Source: Nelumbo lutea
Lineage: Eukaryota > Streptophyta > Magnoliopsida > Proteales > Nelumbonaceae
Direction: 5' to 3'
NCBI GenBank assembly: GCA_022828595.1
Contig: JAKGHH010000004.1
Coordinates: 53,656,422 to 53,720,421 of the forward strand
DNA: 64,000 nucleotides
This document shows, one piece after another, positions 1 to 10,962 of this stretch. The position numbers were made by a program, and so were the translations under genes. Numbering within the stretch: the first letter of the stretch is position 1; each line of letters opens with the position of its first letter. The notes below the pieces were generated by a model. The model was not told the DNA's origin. It ran no database searches and saw only the letters and a list, made by a program, of their open reading frames with translations.

Positions 1-2140
1 GATAACAAGGGAACACTTAACAGGAGGAACCTAGAGGCGTTATCGAATACTACGATGAGACCCACTCACTGCCCAAACACATACAAGATTCTAACAATAC
101 GGTGGAAGAGCCACTAGAAGAAATTGACCTATCCATAGAGCAAATGGATAAAATACCCCTATGCATTTCTGCTAGTTTACAATGTGATGATAGGACAAAA
201 TTGATCAAACTACTGAAAGGTACATTACCCATCTCATTCGTTGAATTAAATACTTCACTAGGCATTGTACTCACTTCTCTCTACGCCTAACAGAGTTTCA
301 AGATGTCTTTGCCTGGTTGTATGATCAGATGTTGGGGATAGATTCAGCACTAGTCAAGCATTCATTATATATTGACTCCAAACATAAGCTTGTCAAGCAG
401 CCCCCAATACGTTTTCAAGCTAGAGGTTGCATTGAAAATCAAAGAATAAGTTAAAAGGCTCCTAAAGGTGGGTTTCATCAAGCCCATCACACACCCTTAA
501 TGGATGGCGAATGTCATACCAGTCAAAAAAAAGAATTATCAGTTGGGGTTAGTTCCAAAAAACCTTCCCCTCTCAAGTGCTCATCATACGATAAAAGCTT
601 AGCTTACCCTTGTCCTCTATTGTTTTCTTGGTGTTGTGTCAATTTTCAAGATTTGAACAAGGCCTATCCAAAGAATGAATTCCCCCTGTTGAACATGGAA
701 ATTCTGATAGATGCTATAGCCGGGAATGAACTTTTCTCTTTCCTAGATGCTTACGGTGATTATAACCAAATCTATATGGACCCTATTGATGCACCGCATA
801 CAACATTCCAGATACCCCTTGGAAACTTCTATTACAAAATGATGTCATCTGGCCTAAAGAACACCGAGGAAACATATTAGAGGTACGACAAGTGCTTTCC
901 ATGATATGAAGCACAAGGATATTGAGTGTTACGTGGATGACATTGTGATGAAGGTGGAAAAGTAGGAGAATCATACAGAAGTCCTCAAGAAAGTGTTCAC
1001 AAGATGTAGAGAATTCAATTGGTGGCTGAACCCCTTAAAGTGTTCTTTTGGAGTACAATGAGGGAAATTCTTAGGTTACAAGGTCAATTAGTGTGACATC
1101 CATATTGATGAGGGCAAGGTTAAAGAAATCTTAGATCTACCTTTTTAGGGAAAGTGTCATACCTCAGGAGATTCATTCTCGGGTTACCACCAATTGCATC
1201 TCCCCTCAAGTTAACCAAAAAGGTTGTAGAACTCAAGTGGTCAACACAACATCAACAAGCCTTCGAGTAATTAAACCAAGGCTTAGCCAAAGCCCCAATC
1301 GCATCGCCTCCGCAAAGTGGCTAAGAATTTAGGCTCTACATCACATCCAATTTAGGGGCTATAGGATGTCTACTAGCTCAAGAGAACGATGAAATACATG
1401 AATGCTCAATCTACTAAGCCAATAGAATACTCAAGCTAATGGAAAGGAACTTTTCCCACAAGGAGCAACAATGCCTAGCACTAGTCTTTGTTGTTAAGAA
1501 GTTTAGACATTACATGCAGGGGCAAAATGTGGTTTTGATAGAAAAAAGTGGCCTTGTCTGATATTTCATAGATAGCATTGAATACACCCAACAAAAGGCC
1601 ATCAAGTGTCTAGCCATGGCAGATTTCTTAGAAGCCTTCCCTATGGGCGATGAGTTTCATATCTCTGAAGAAATACTCGAGGAACTCCCCCTCATCTTAG
1701 TAATAGAAAATGCTGAGCGGGAACTAGCATTCAATGGTAGTTGTACCAACTATTTAGTAGGGGCTAAGGTGACACTAACTCCCCCATCAAGAAAAATCAT
1801 GGCCTATTCTTTCAAACTCATGTTTCCCTATTCCCACAACATCGTAGAATATAAGGCACTCACATTAGGTTTGGTCGTCATAAGAGACTCCAGAGCTAGA
1901 AAAGTAAGAGTGATAGGGGACTCTAAAACTAGTAGTCGGCCAGATGGAAGGAGAAACCATTGTTAAGGAGATATCCATACTTCCCATAGGACCCTGATTC
2001 AAAACCTCACCAAAGACTCAAATGCGACATATGAGCACCGAAACGAGGCCAAAAATAGAAATGTTGATGCACTTGATACCCTCGGGTCTAAAATTCAAAC
2101 AAGTGAAGAGCCCATCACCATAACCATTAGGATGCAAGGC
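1..2140 (+). pseudogene. Decayed Ty3/gypsy (Tat-like) pol remnant, Gypsy-A
   Basis: Remnant of a gypsy polyprotein, broken by many stops and frameshifts. Reading + strand in pieces: a pre-RT stretch with a DVFAW-type motif near 300-325, RT from about 640 (FQDLNKAYPKNEFPL, then FSFLDAYGDYNQI), the RT active site CYVDD near 925-945, a first RNase H with HKEQQCLAL near 1465, and a second RNase H-like stretch at about 1720-1935 (FNGSC, EYKALTLGL, GDS). A second, plant-type RNase H is the hallmark of the Tat lineage. It enters the window already inside pol, so no 5' LTR or gag is seen. It is interrupted at 2140 by a hAT insertion. Cannot encode a working protein. Confidence 0.85.
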
Positions 2141-2673
2141 TAGGAATAGCAATGGGGCAGGGCAGGGATGGGGAGCCTCTCCCCATCCCCATCCCCACGA
2201 AAATCCCCATCCCCATCCTCGTCCTTGTCCCCACTAACAGGGACAAGGTTATCCCCATCCCTGTCGCTATAGGGATCCCCATTCCTTGTGATTTTTTATA
2301 ATGTTAACCATTTTGTTTCTATTTTTATTTTATTTAAAAAATAAAAATAAAATAATTAAAATTTACAATCCTATTAGAAAAGATTCAAACATATTCAATC
2401 ACATTTTAAAAAATATTAATATATAGATGTATGTGTACAACTATACATATATACATATATAATGTATGCATACATATATACATATGTATTAGTGGGGATC
2501 CCACGGGGCGGGTATCGAGTCCCCACGAGGCAAGGAGTGCTCTCTCCATCCCCACTAATAGGGATGAAAATTTCCCCATCCCTGTCTCCACGGGGGAAAA
2601 TCATCCCCATCCACACCCCATTAGGGCAGATCCGTATGGTGATCAGGGAAATGGGGGAAAATTGTCATCCCTA
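2141..2673. mobile_element. Non-autonomous hAT element with 8-base target duplication
   Basis: Ends are imperfect inverted repeats (left TAGGAATAGCAATGGGG; right end reads TAGGGATGACAATTTTCC on the minus strand). The flanking octamer TGCAAGGC is repeated exactly at 2133-2140 and 2674-2681, the 8-base duplication expected of hAT transposases. Subterminal regions are packed with GGGGA/TCCCC runs, a common design in plant hAT elements; the middle is AT-rich. There is no transposase, so it was mobilised in trans. It sits inside the gypsy remnant and is therefore younger than it. Small ORFs on both strands here are by-products of the C/G runs. Confidence 0.85.
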
Positions 2674-2940
2674 TGCAAGGCCGACTCTCGACAATGTATA
2701 GAACCCAACCTCCATGATTGTATGTGTCGGGAAATAGCTCACTTGGGATAAATTTGGAGTTGCCACTCATCAGTAATGGAAATGGAGGTGATGGGACCTT
2801 CGAGATATACATCAGAAAGCATTTTGGTTTAATAGCGACTCCAAAGCCCAGGCATCGGCTAACCAGTCTGAGTAAGACACAAATGGGAGATGGAAGGGAT
2901 TAGGCACCCCTCTCCCAAGCCCATAGGTGGAGCCTACATG
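2674..2940. repeat. Retroelement remnant downstream of the hAT insertion
   Basis: Sequence resumes directly after the hAT target duplication. Around 2753-2768 the minus strand reads GTGGCAACTCCAAAT, which resembles the primer-binding site of Ogre/Tat-type gypsy elements (TGGCGACTCCA class). This suggests an LTR/leader junction of a second, oppositely oriented element. There is no coding capacity that I trust. Assignment is tentative. Confidence 0.3.
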
Positions 2941-3380
2941 GGATACAAATAAACAAGCAAGAAACTGAACAATTATTTAAACAAAAATGATGATAAAGAA
3001 AGTATATCACAAGAATTATCCAATATAAAAGTAACTTCTACCTATTTTTATTTATCTATCTTTTTTTATATTTTCTTTATTTTTTATTAATTATTTTTTT
3101 AAAGTTCTTATTAATCATTTTAAATTTTAATTATTTTTTATTATTAAATTTTTACTTTTTATTTTCTCTCTTCTATTTATTTTCTTTATTTTCTCATAGA
3201 GCCCTATTTGATTTTATTGGACTAGCATATTTATTGTCAATTTTTAATTATCTTCTTTTACAAAAATTTATTTATTTTTATTTTCCCATTTTTATTCTAA
3301 TTAAAATTTCTTTTTAAATTTTAAATTTTTTATTGCTTGAGAGCTTATTCCCCTTCCCCTTATCCTTCCACCTACTGGAG
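2941..3380. other. AT-rich spacer, no gene
   Basis: Very T/A-rich sequence with long runs of T and A; no plausible coding frame, terminal repeats or RNA gene seen. Confidence 0.6.
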
Positions 3381-4201
3381 TAAGGTTGAGAATGAATCAA
3401 GCTCTAATTGAATAGTTGGACTCAAATTCAATTAGGCTCAATTCGAGTTTGTTTGTAATTGAGCTCAAACCGAGTTCGAAAACTTGGGATAAGCACAAAT
3501 AGTTATTCGAGTTCGAGCTTGACCAATAAAATTTTTGGCTCAAAAGCTCACGAGCTTGGCTTAATTAACACTCACACACATACATACATACATACATACA
3601 TATATATGTATACATATATTATAGAATATAACTTGGGGTAAGCATGAATAGTTATTTGAGCTTGATCTCAAGCTCGACCAATAAAAATTTTGGCTCGGAA
3701 GCTTACAAGCTTGGCTCAATTAACACATACATACATACATACATACATACATACATACATACATACATACATACATACATACATACATACATACATACAT
3801 GCATGCATACGTACATACATACATACATACATACATACATACATACATACATACATACATACGTACATACATACGTACATACGTACATACATACATACGT
3901 ACATACATACATACATACATTTGTATGCATATATTATAGAATATAAAAATATATTTTATATTTTATATAATATAAGAATATATTATGTATTATAAAAAAT
4001 ATCATATATAATATACAAGTACATTTATTTTCAAGCTTTTGAGCCAAACTTGAGCACATTGAATATTTAGTCAAACTTAGCTCGATCTGGAAAACATAGT
4101 TTGAATTGAACTCAAGCTCAACTTCAAACCTAGTGGTATTTTAACTGAGAAAATCCAAGACATGCCAAAGTTTGGCTCATATCGACTTGGTTGCACCCCT
4201 A
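3381..4201. mobile_element. Probable hAT-like element with GAGCTC/AGCTTG motifs
   Basis: The right end, on the minus strand, reads TAGGGGTGCAACCAAGTCGA; the left end reads TAAGGTTGAGAATGAATCAAG. They are similar but diverged. Flanking octamers TACTGGAG (3373-3380) and TCTTGGAA (4202-4209) match at 5 of 8 positions, a weak target duplication. Both halves are full of the gagctcgagcttg-type motifs found in many plant hAT-like elements. An internal segment is duplicated (about 3478-3600 against 3630-3725), each copy ending in an ACAT microsatellite. No transposase. Boundaries are provisional. Confidence 0.45.
3725..3920. repeat. (ACAT)n tetranucleotide microsatellite
   Basis: About 196 bases of almost pure ACAT repeat with a few G interruptions (acgt, gcat). 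A shorter sister tract of the same motif lies at about 3577-3602, at the same place in the duplicated flank. All six frames stay open over it, giving meaningless Tyr-Ile-His-Thr or Cys-Met-Tyr-Val ORFs. A likely length-polymorphic marker. Confidence 0.97.
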
Positions 4202-4205
4202 TCTT

Positions 4206-4493
4206 GGAAGTTGAGTCTCGATATTTTATATACTTGTTGCATACCATAAGGTTATTGACAAAACTCCAAGGGTTGTGGGATACAAACCTTTGGAGTAGAA
4301 CGCCGTTATCAAAGAATATAGGGAATCTCTCATTCACCAGTTCCCCTAATTTCATCTCTCCTTTGTTGCCCCATGCCTGATATAACATGCTAAACAAATC
4401 TTTATGGTTCACAATTTGTGTTGAAATGACTTTACATACCAAAACCATCTTCCAAGTCCTGTTGAGTTTTTGTGGATCTTCCTCTTTCTCCAC
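4206..4493 (-). pseudogene. DUF4283-type retroelement ORF1 fragment
   Basis: A minus-strand frame shows the signature of the plant DUF4283 domain, found in LINE ORF1 and related gag-like proteins: an opening strand with LVCKVIST, then AWGNKGEM, then FVSHNPWSFVNNLMV about 60 residues later. Only about 95 residues remain and it runs into the adjacent repeat, so it is a fragment. No RT or endonuclease neighbours it. The same domain occurs in the LINE at 40-41 kb, but the two are not obviously the same subfamily. Confidence 0.6.
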
Positions 4494-4978
4494 ACCTCAA
4501 TTCCTTCTTAGCTCTTCCCCACAATTAACCTCCACTGCTTCCTTCTTTCCCACAATACAAATGGAAAATGAGAGAATAAAACTCGAACAATAGAGTCTTT
4601 ACTGCCAAGATAAGAAAATGGTTCACCCAGAAACACCAAGACAAGGTGCATCGACGAAAGGGAAGAACTGTAGGAAAGATAACTAGCGCACACACTTTCT
4701 GGCTAAGTTAGATGATGGAATGCATTAAATTACCAAATTACCCACATGAAGTTTCCTTAATTTTTTCCTCGCCCTTTTCTCTTATAACCTAATTAACCAA
4801 AACACACCTCCATTTTCTCCAAACAAAACCAACTAAAATAGCAAGAATCATTTCACTAACATATAAAAACATGTATCTTTAAATTATTGTTTCATTTCAT
4901 TGATATGGATGTTTCTTTTATCTTAAAATACTAATGGGAACCCATGCAATGCATGGAATTTATTAAGTGAAAGCTAAA
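4494..4978. other. Spacer, no recognisable gene
   Basis: Moderately AT-rich. Short ORFs on both strands show no recognisable motif. Upstream flank of a Mutator-type MITE. Confidence 0.5.
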
Positions 4979-4987
4979 TAATAGAAA

Positions 4988-5423
4988 GGGTCATTTACTA
5001 AAATATCCCTTATAGTTTCATGGATTTACTAAAATCTACCCTATAGTTAGCATTTCACTAAAACACCACTTATAATTTACAATGGATTCAATCAATATTC
5101 CATTTTATGACAGTGGAAAATGACCCTAATGTTCATTTAAATAAATTTAATTAAATAAATAAAAAAATACCATTTTTGCCCTTAATAAGATACATGCAAC
5201 CACTCTATTGGTTATATTTGGTCATTTTTTTGTACAAAAAAGTGTAAAGGGTATTTTTGGAATAAAAGATCAAGGGCCTAATGGCCAAACAAACACTCCT
5301 TAATGAAATGTTGATTAAGTAAATAAGTTATAAAATATATAGGATGTTTTATTAAAATGAAAACTATAAGGTAGTTTAAGTAAATATGTACAAAACTATA
5401 AGGCGTGTTCTAGTACATGACCC
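4988..5423. mobile_element. Mutator-type MITE (436 bases) with 9-base target duplication
   Basis: Terminal inverted repeats of about 31 bases with about 26 matches: left starts GGGTCATTTACTAAAATA, right on the minus strand GGGTCATGTACTAGAACA, both ending CCTTATAGTTT. Flanking nonamers TAATAGAAA (4979-4987) and TAACAGAAA (5424-5432) agree at 8 of 9 positions. A 9-base duplication together with G-rich starts fits Mutator-like elements. No coding capacity. The phrase 'agtttca tggatttactaaaat' also recurs inside the left half. Confidence 0.75.
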
Positions 5424-5564
5424 TAACAGAAATACATAAGAGTATACAATTGTTTTATATTTTCAACTTTTTTAATAATTACTAATTATTCATATTTTAT
5501 ATACTACTTTTAATAATGTTTTTATAATACAAAAATAACAATAATTAATTTCAGTTTTATTCAT

Positions 5565-6070
5565 CAAACTGATGAAACCGACCAACCCGACCAACTCGAC
5601 CTAAGTTGGTTGGTTTTCTAGTATTTTAGGTTGACTTTGGTTAAAAAATTTCCTAATTCGACCAAGTTGGATCAGTTTCACTTTGGCCATTTGTAAAGCG
5701 ACAAAAATAAAATGACCTAACTATGGATATGTATTAATATTTTATTTTTTAAATATAATTTTTAATATGGAAAAGTGAGAAATTTCCCATATTTCTTAGT
5801 CTAAAATGTTTTATATCATAAATCTAATTTTTAAATTTATTTTTTAATAATTGCATTATAATTTTCAAAATTGAATTTATTTTTTAAGTTTAAATCTTTT
5901 GAACCAACAGACGAAACCAAAAATTTGAACCAAACCCATACAACTTGAGTGGGTCGGTTTTCACAAAAGGTCAGTCAGTTTCAGTTAACCAACTCCCTAA
6001 CATGACCAGGTCAATTTGGTTGGCCAAATAACCTATGGCCGAACCGAACCAACTAATGGACACTTATAAT
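5565..6070. repeat. GGTTGGTCGGTT-rich dispersed repeat
   Basis: Dense, degenerate arrays of ccgaccaa/ggttggtt motifs at both ends (about 5570-5700 and 5900-6065) around an AT-rich centre. The motif is in opposite orientation at the two sides, a layout typical of non-autonomous plant hAT-like elements. I could not identify a convincing terminal repeat or target duplication. No coding potential. Confidence 0.45.
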
Positions 6071-6622
6071 TTTGGCTAAATTAATAGTATCATCTATGAT
6101 AAAAAACAATAGTTTAATCTCCAAGAATTATTGAAAATCTATAGTGAAAATACACAATTATTGAAAATATATTGATGAAAAAATATGATAATTACAAAGG
6201 GACAATAAATACTAAAAATATATTAACTTAGTCAATAAATAGTATAATCTCAAATAATAGTTTAATCTCTAATAAATATTAATCAATAAGTTATAAAAAA
6301 ACACAATAAATATAATAAGTACAATAAATTAAATATGAAAATTTCAATAATAGTAGTTTAATCTCCAATAATTATTGAAAGTTTTCTGTTAAATAATAAA
6401 ATAAAATAAATTTATACATAATCATTGAAAATACATTTAACAAAAAAACAATACATAATTACCAAAATACAATAAATATTAATTTTAGTATATAATTATA
6501 TAATAAATATAGATTAAGAGTTTAAAATTATTATTAATAAATACTAATTCTTTTGGAAGTTATTTAATCGAATTATTACTTGATATAAGTGAAATTAGTT
6601 ATTTACAATATTATGTAAAAAT
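6071..6622. other. Extremely AT-rich spacer
   Basis: Low-complexity A/T sequence with repeated 'aataataaatat' and 'tttaatctccaataa' phrases; nothing gene-like. Confidence 0.5.
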
Positions 6623-7330
6623 AAATTATTATTAATTTCAATATTATGTTATAATTATTTTCTACTTTTCTGATTTTTTTTAATTTATTACATAATTTCT
6701 TTATTTTAACTATTTAAAATCTTGTTATTTTAAATATTTCGTTATTTAAAATGTTTAGTTATTTAAATTCTTAAATAATTTGTAAAATATTTAAATTTTT
6801 AAGTATTCATTATTTATTGAATTTAATTATTGATAAATCATAATTTATACTATTATTAAATAATTTCGTTATTAATTTTGTAGTATGCTAAATTATTATT
6901 AATTTCAATATTATGTTATAATTATTTTTTCTACTTTTCATAATTTTTTTTAAATTTATTACATAATTTTGTTATTTTATCTATGGAAAATCTAGTTATG
7001 TTAGATAATTGTTATTTAAAATATTAATTATTTATTGAATTTTATTATCCATAAAATCATAATTTATACTATTATTACATAATTTCATTATGAATTTTAT
7101 AATATATTAAATTATTATTAATTTCAATATTATGTTATAATTATTTTTATACTTTGAAGAAATTTTTTAAATTTGTTACATAAATTCATTATTTTAACTA
7201 TTTAAAATCTAGTTATGATAAATATTTAGTTATTTAAATATTTAAATAATCTCTAAAATATTTTAATTTTTTATTTCAATTTTATTTATTTAAATCTATT
7301 ACATATTATTAAATATTTGAAAAACATTTA
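6623..7330. repeat. AT-rich tandem repeat, three copies
   Basis: The phrase AAATTATTATTAATTTCAAT opens copies at 6623, 6890 and 7109, so the spacings are about 267 and 219 bases. Each copy continues through 'attatgttataattattttt', a 'ttattacataat' stretch and 'tatttaaaatctagttat', in the same order, with small indels. It is therefore a true tandem repeat and not merely low complexity. No coding potential; possible matrix-attachment-like or satellite-like DNA. Confidence 0.65.
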
Positions 7331-7681
7331 AATTTTTTAGCTAGAAAAACATAATTCAAATTGTTAGTACATAATTTCATGATATATATTGTATAAATAT
7401 AATTTTATTGTGTTTTTAATAAATATTTTAAAATTATTATATAATTTTGTTAGAATATCTAAATAATTCTTAAATTTTTTAATCCAAACTTTCTTTAGAT
7501 AGATATAGATAATAAGTAGGGGAGAGGATAAATATTAATTAGAGATAATTTAGGAGAGAAGCTCTATTGAATTAGAGATAATTTTGGAGATAAATAGGAA
7601 TTAGAGATAATTTTGAAAAAAGTGGGGGATAGTGGGGAAGTAGATTAGGAGAAATTTTAGGTGGAGAAAATATTATTTAGG

Positions 7682-7682
<1 letters not shown>

Positions 7683-7758
<76 letters not shown>

Positions 7759-7763
7759 AGAGA
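7683..7763. repeat. Compound (TA)n(GA)n microsatellite
   Basis: About 19 TA dinucleotides run directly into about 20 GA dinucleotides with one imperfection. Confidence 0.95.
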
Positions 7764-8581
7764 ATTATCCACTCCTTTCTCTAATAAATTAAGAAAAACT
7801 AAATGAAATCTTAAATTTATATCTATCGGAAAGAAACCTCTACCATTTCATTTGAATATTGAATCTAGCTAAAAATTTGTATGGATTTATTAGAGCAACC
7901 AAGATGGCTTCAATATTATATTTAGAAAACTAATTGAATCATAAATCATTCAAATAAATAAGAAAAGGGTAGTTTAGGGATTTAAGACATTTTAAATGGT
8001 TAAATGATTAAATGAGAATCTTTTTCGAAGTTCTAGAACTCTAATAGAGATGGGGTATTTGTTGCAAAATGAAAGTTCAAGGGGTGTTTTTTGCAAATGA
8101 AATTTTTGGGAGGGGATAATTGTCATTGACCCATGACATGAGGGGTCTTTATCACAAATAAAGTTCATGGATATTTGTCCCTCACCCACTTACCCAATAA
8201 AAAAAACATTCTCCTTATGAATTTAACATACATGGAACTCCCCTAAAAAAACATACACGCGAATCACAAGCTCATTTGCTTACAAAAAAAAAAGGGCTTA
8301 TTTGAAAATGTGGGAAAAAACAATTCATCGGCCCAGGCCTTTGTCCTCAGTGTTATGTCATTTTGTAGTGCATTTTCGAAAACACACGTGTCTGTAAGCT
8401 TTTATATGTTGTCAAGACGAGAAATGATACCAAATTCAACATCTATTCTTGTCTTCCCAGAGCAAAAGCCCAAGTGCCCAACAAAATTCAACGGTGGCAA
8501 TGACTAGGATGATGCCCAGACCATCGGTCTCGTTTTCTCCAATATCACCTAACAAAAGAGTTCACTTTTGCTACTGATAGT
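7764..8581. other. Spacer, no gene recognised
   Basis: Contains phrases such as 'ggggtatttgttgcaaaatgaaag' that look like MITE or degenerate non-coding repeat, but no terminal repeats were found. No convincing ORF. Confidence 0.4.
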
Positions 8582-8641
8582 GTCGTAGTGTCACAAGTAA
8601 ACTCTTTGTCACATTACCAAGTGTCGTCTACTAATGGAGAA

Positions 8642-8959
8642 TGCCAATGGCACTATTGTAATTATCAATATCATTTTTCACCACTATTAATGTTTCCTTA
8701 TGTCATTCCCCCAAAAGTTTAAGCTACTCTTTGAAGTAAGGTAGGCAGTTGAGTGGTGTCAAAATCGTATAAAGGTTAAGCACGAGGTCTTCTCGAAACA
8801 AAATTGTGTGTTTGTGCTTGCTATCTTCAATGTAACACAAAGTACTTTTTGACTAATTTGTGTCTTCTTTATTACCATTTATGTGTTATTGCTAGCTTTC
8901 ATTGGCTTACTCTATCCAATCGAGCACCATACAGGGCCTCGTTGACTAGCCCCATGACA
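8642..8959 (+). repeat. Left LTR of the compact element
   Basis: About 318 bases, starting TGCCAATGGCACTATTG and ending near ATGACA. It matches 10530-10840 along its whole length at roughly three quarters identity by eye, with a T-tract expansion in the right copy. Confidence 0.7.
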
Positions 8960-9069
8960 ATTGGTATCAGAGTGATAGGGAAAGGAGTACATAGGTGCCA
9001 AGAGCTGGCACCCTCCAACTTTTCAATGCTACGATGAAGAAAGGGGCTACCTCAAAGCAACCCACCTCA

Positions 9070-9770
9070 GTTAAGAAAAGAATGAGGTGTGTTGACATAT
9101 GCCTTGGCAGGAGACCAACTAGGGCCCTAGTTGAAACAGGGGTCACTCATAATTTTATATTCATTGCAAAGGCCAAAAGACTTAGGTCTCATTTGGTGTG
9201 TCTTTTTGCATGGTCTTTTGGCTATTTATTAGCCGAATAGACTGATTTTTGGTCCATTCCCGTTTGGTTCGAGAGCACTGAAAAGACACAAGAAGCCCAT
9301 TTTGGGCTGATTTCAAGAAGCTCCAAATGAAGCTTTTCACATTTTATTCTCACATAGAAAGACACAAAAAGATGCACAGAAAGACGTGTGTCTGCCAAAA
9401 ATAGCTTCAGGCTGCTTAGATTTTCATGCAAAAGCTCAATGCGTCTTTTGATTGTTAGAGCTACTAGAAGATCTTCCTAAAAAGACTTGTCAAACGGTCC
9501 CTTAATCTGGTCATTTCAAAGGACTCATGCTAGCTTAAAGCTATTAACACATGTGCCAAACCCATTGAAAGCAAGGCTCATCAAGTAAGACTCCAAGTCG
9601 GCACATGGGACAAAGAGATTGACCTCTCCATTGTACACATGGATGACTTCAATGTGGTCCTTGGCATGGACTTTATGACACAGGTGAAAGCTGCACCAGT
9701 GCCTCACCTTGAAACTTTGTTGATCCTGGACGAGCAACCACATTTCATGGTCAGCATGATTGGATTAGCC
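9070..9770 (+). pseudogene. Gypsy-type retropepsin remnant, split by a MITE
   Basis: The N-terminal half (about 9090-9181) shows ALVETGVTHNFI, where the usual catalytic D-T/S-G reads E-T-G, so the active-site Asp is lost. The frame is cut at 9184 by a MITE and resumes at 9502 in the correct phase, ending with the conserved MDDFNVVLGMDF motif at about 9640-9675. One stop codon lies in the resumed part. The family would cleave the Gag-Pol polyprotein in the virus-like particle; this copy cannot. Confidence 0.7.
9185..9501. mobile_element. PIF/Harbinger-type MITE (317 bases), TTA target duplication
   Basis: Starts GGTCTCATTTGG and ends CAAACGGTCCC, short imperfect inverted repeats of the GGGnCTGTTTGG class. 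It is flanked by TTA at 9182-9184 and 9502-9504. The surrounding protease frame continues across the element when one TTA is counted, which independently confirms both boundaries. It carries no transposase. Confidence 0.8.
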
Positions 9771-10516
9771 AACACAAAGAAGCAAGTATCGACCTTAAAA
9801 CTCCAACATCTAACGCTACATCAAGGAACATCAAAGAGCTCTGTAGCAGCAACCATAGCCACTACAACAAGAAGTAATTGTGACATCTCCAAGAATAAGA
9901 CAACACCAACACCGTCCCAGCCATAGCAAAAGCCGCATGCACCTTCATTTGATGGGCCCAAGAGAAGACCCAAAGCCAACTCCAACACTAGCATTACCCA
10001 TCACCATGGGAAGAGAGTGCCATCCACATCCAATAGGAATCATTCAAACTTTTGGCCCCCATCCAAAGCCCATGAAGAGAGAACCTTGGATAACACCCCT
10101 CAATGTCCAACACCCTTTTAATCCAAGTTCAACTTTTGCACCTAACCATGCCTTGGCTAGTAGCACAAGCCTATCTAGGCCTCACACGACTTACCCTTCA
10201 AGCCACTAGCCAAGGACTAAAATTAGGACCAAGTCATAGGTTTTCCCATCATAAAGAACACCTTCAAGCTTATCACCTGAATGTGCACCCGAGCCTTGGA
10301 AGAGACAAAATTCATGGAGTAACTGAAGAATCCCCCATCAACAATTGATCCAAACAGTAAGCAGAAGTTAGTCTTAGAGGATGAAGACCGAATTGAGTGG
10401 GGGAGACTACCACAAGTGGACTCTTTGCTGCTCCACCAAATGCCATCTATCGTGAGCATGACATGCCATCAGAGTGCCATCGTGTGTGGTGTTTTGGGTG
10501 GGATTATACAAGTATT
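9771..10516 (+). pseudogene. Residual internal region of the compact LTR element
   Basis: Open but uninformative frames, rich in Thr, Pro, His and Ser (about 9780-10200). A later frame contains EDEDRIEWGRLPQ. No RT, RNase H or integrase motif is visible. It could be linker or captured sequence between protease and the 3' LTR. Confidence 0.35.
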
Positions 10517-10529
10517 TTGTATGGGGGGA

Positions 10530-10840
10530 TGCTAATGGCATTATTGTAATTATTAGTATGATCTTTCACCATTGTTGATGTTTCCTTCTGTCACTCCCCC
10601 CAAAACTTAAGCTATTCTTTGAGGGGAGGTAGGAAGTTGAGTAGTGCCAAGATTGTGTAAATGTTAAGCACGGGGTCCCCTTGACACAAACACACTTGCT
10701 ATTTTTAATGCAGTACAAAGTGCCTTGTAACAAAATTGTATGTTTTTTTTTTTTTTGCCTTGTGTGTTATTATTTGCTTTTGTAGGCTTACTTGATCCAA
10801 TCATGCATCGTAGGGGCCCCATCGACTAGCACTGTGCGAC
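10530..10840 (+). repeat. Right LTR of the compact element
   Basis: Starts TGCTAATGGCATTATTG directly after the purine tract ATGGGGGGA, and pairs with 8642-8959. The 3' boundary is blurred (left copy ends gactagccccatgaca, right copy gactagcactgtgcgac). Confidence 0.65.
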
Positions 10841-10962
10841 TAAAATACAAGATCAAGGCCTTTGATTTATATTTATAGCTCCACCACTTTGATTTAATTG
10901 TTGCACATGGCTATGATACTATTGTAGCAAATGTGGGTTGCCTATTTCTCTACATGGAAAAA

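Larger units (their letters stand above)
8642..10840 (+). mobile_element. Compact LTR retrotransposon keeping only a protease remnant
   Basis: Two diverged direct repeats, 8642-8959 and 10530-10840, flank an internal region of about 1.57 kb. The left repeat is followed after two bases by TGGTATCAGAGT (8962-8973), the primer-binding site complementary to initiator tRNA-Met. The right repeat is preceded by the purine tract ATGGGGGGA. Inside, only a gypsy-type aspartic protease is recognisable; most of gag and all of RT, RNase H and integrase are absent. No 5-base target duplication is visible. Bases 8582-8641, just left of the left LTR, resemble those before the right LTR, so this may be one unit of an LTR-internal-LTR tandem produced by recombination. 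Confidence 0.7.

Noticed and set aside
3725..3920. Regular repeat considered as a CRISPR-like array
   Set aside because: Unit of 4 bases without spacers, in a plant genome; simple microsatellite.
3644..3995. Long ORFs of Tyr-Ile-His-Thr or Cys-Met-Tyr-Val repeats in four frames
   Set aside because: They are translations of the ACAT microsatellite, which has no stop in most frames.
8962..8973. tRNA-like signal TGGTATCAGAGT (also at 45434 and a variant at 51749)
   Set aside because: These are retrotransposon primer-binding sites complementary to the tRNA 3' end; no tRNA cloverleaf is present.
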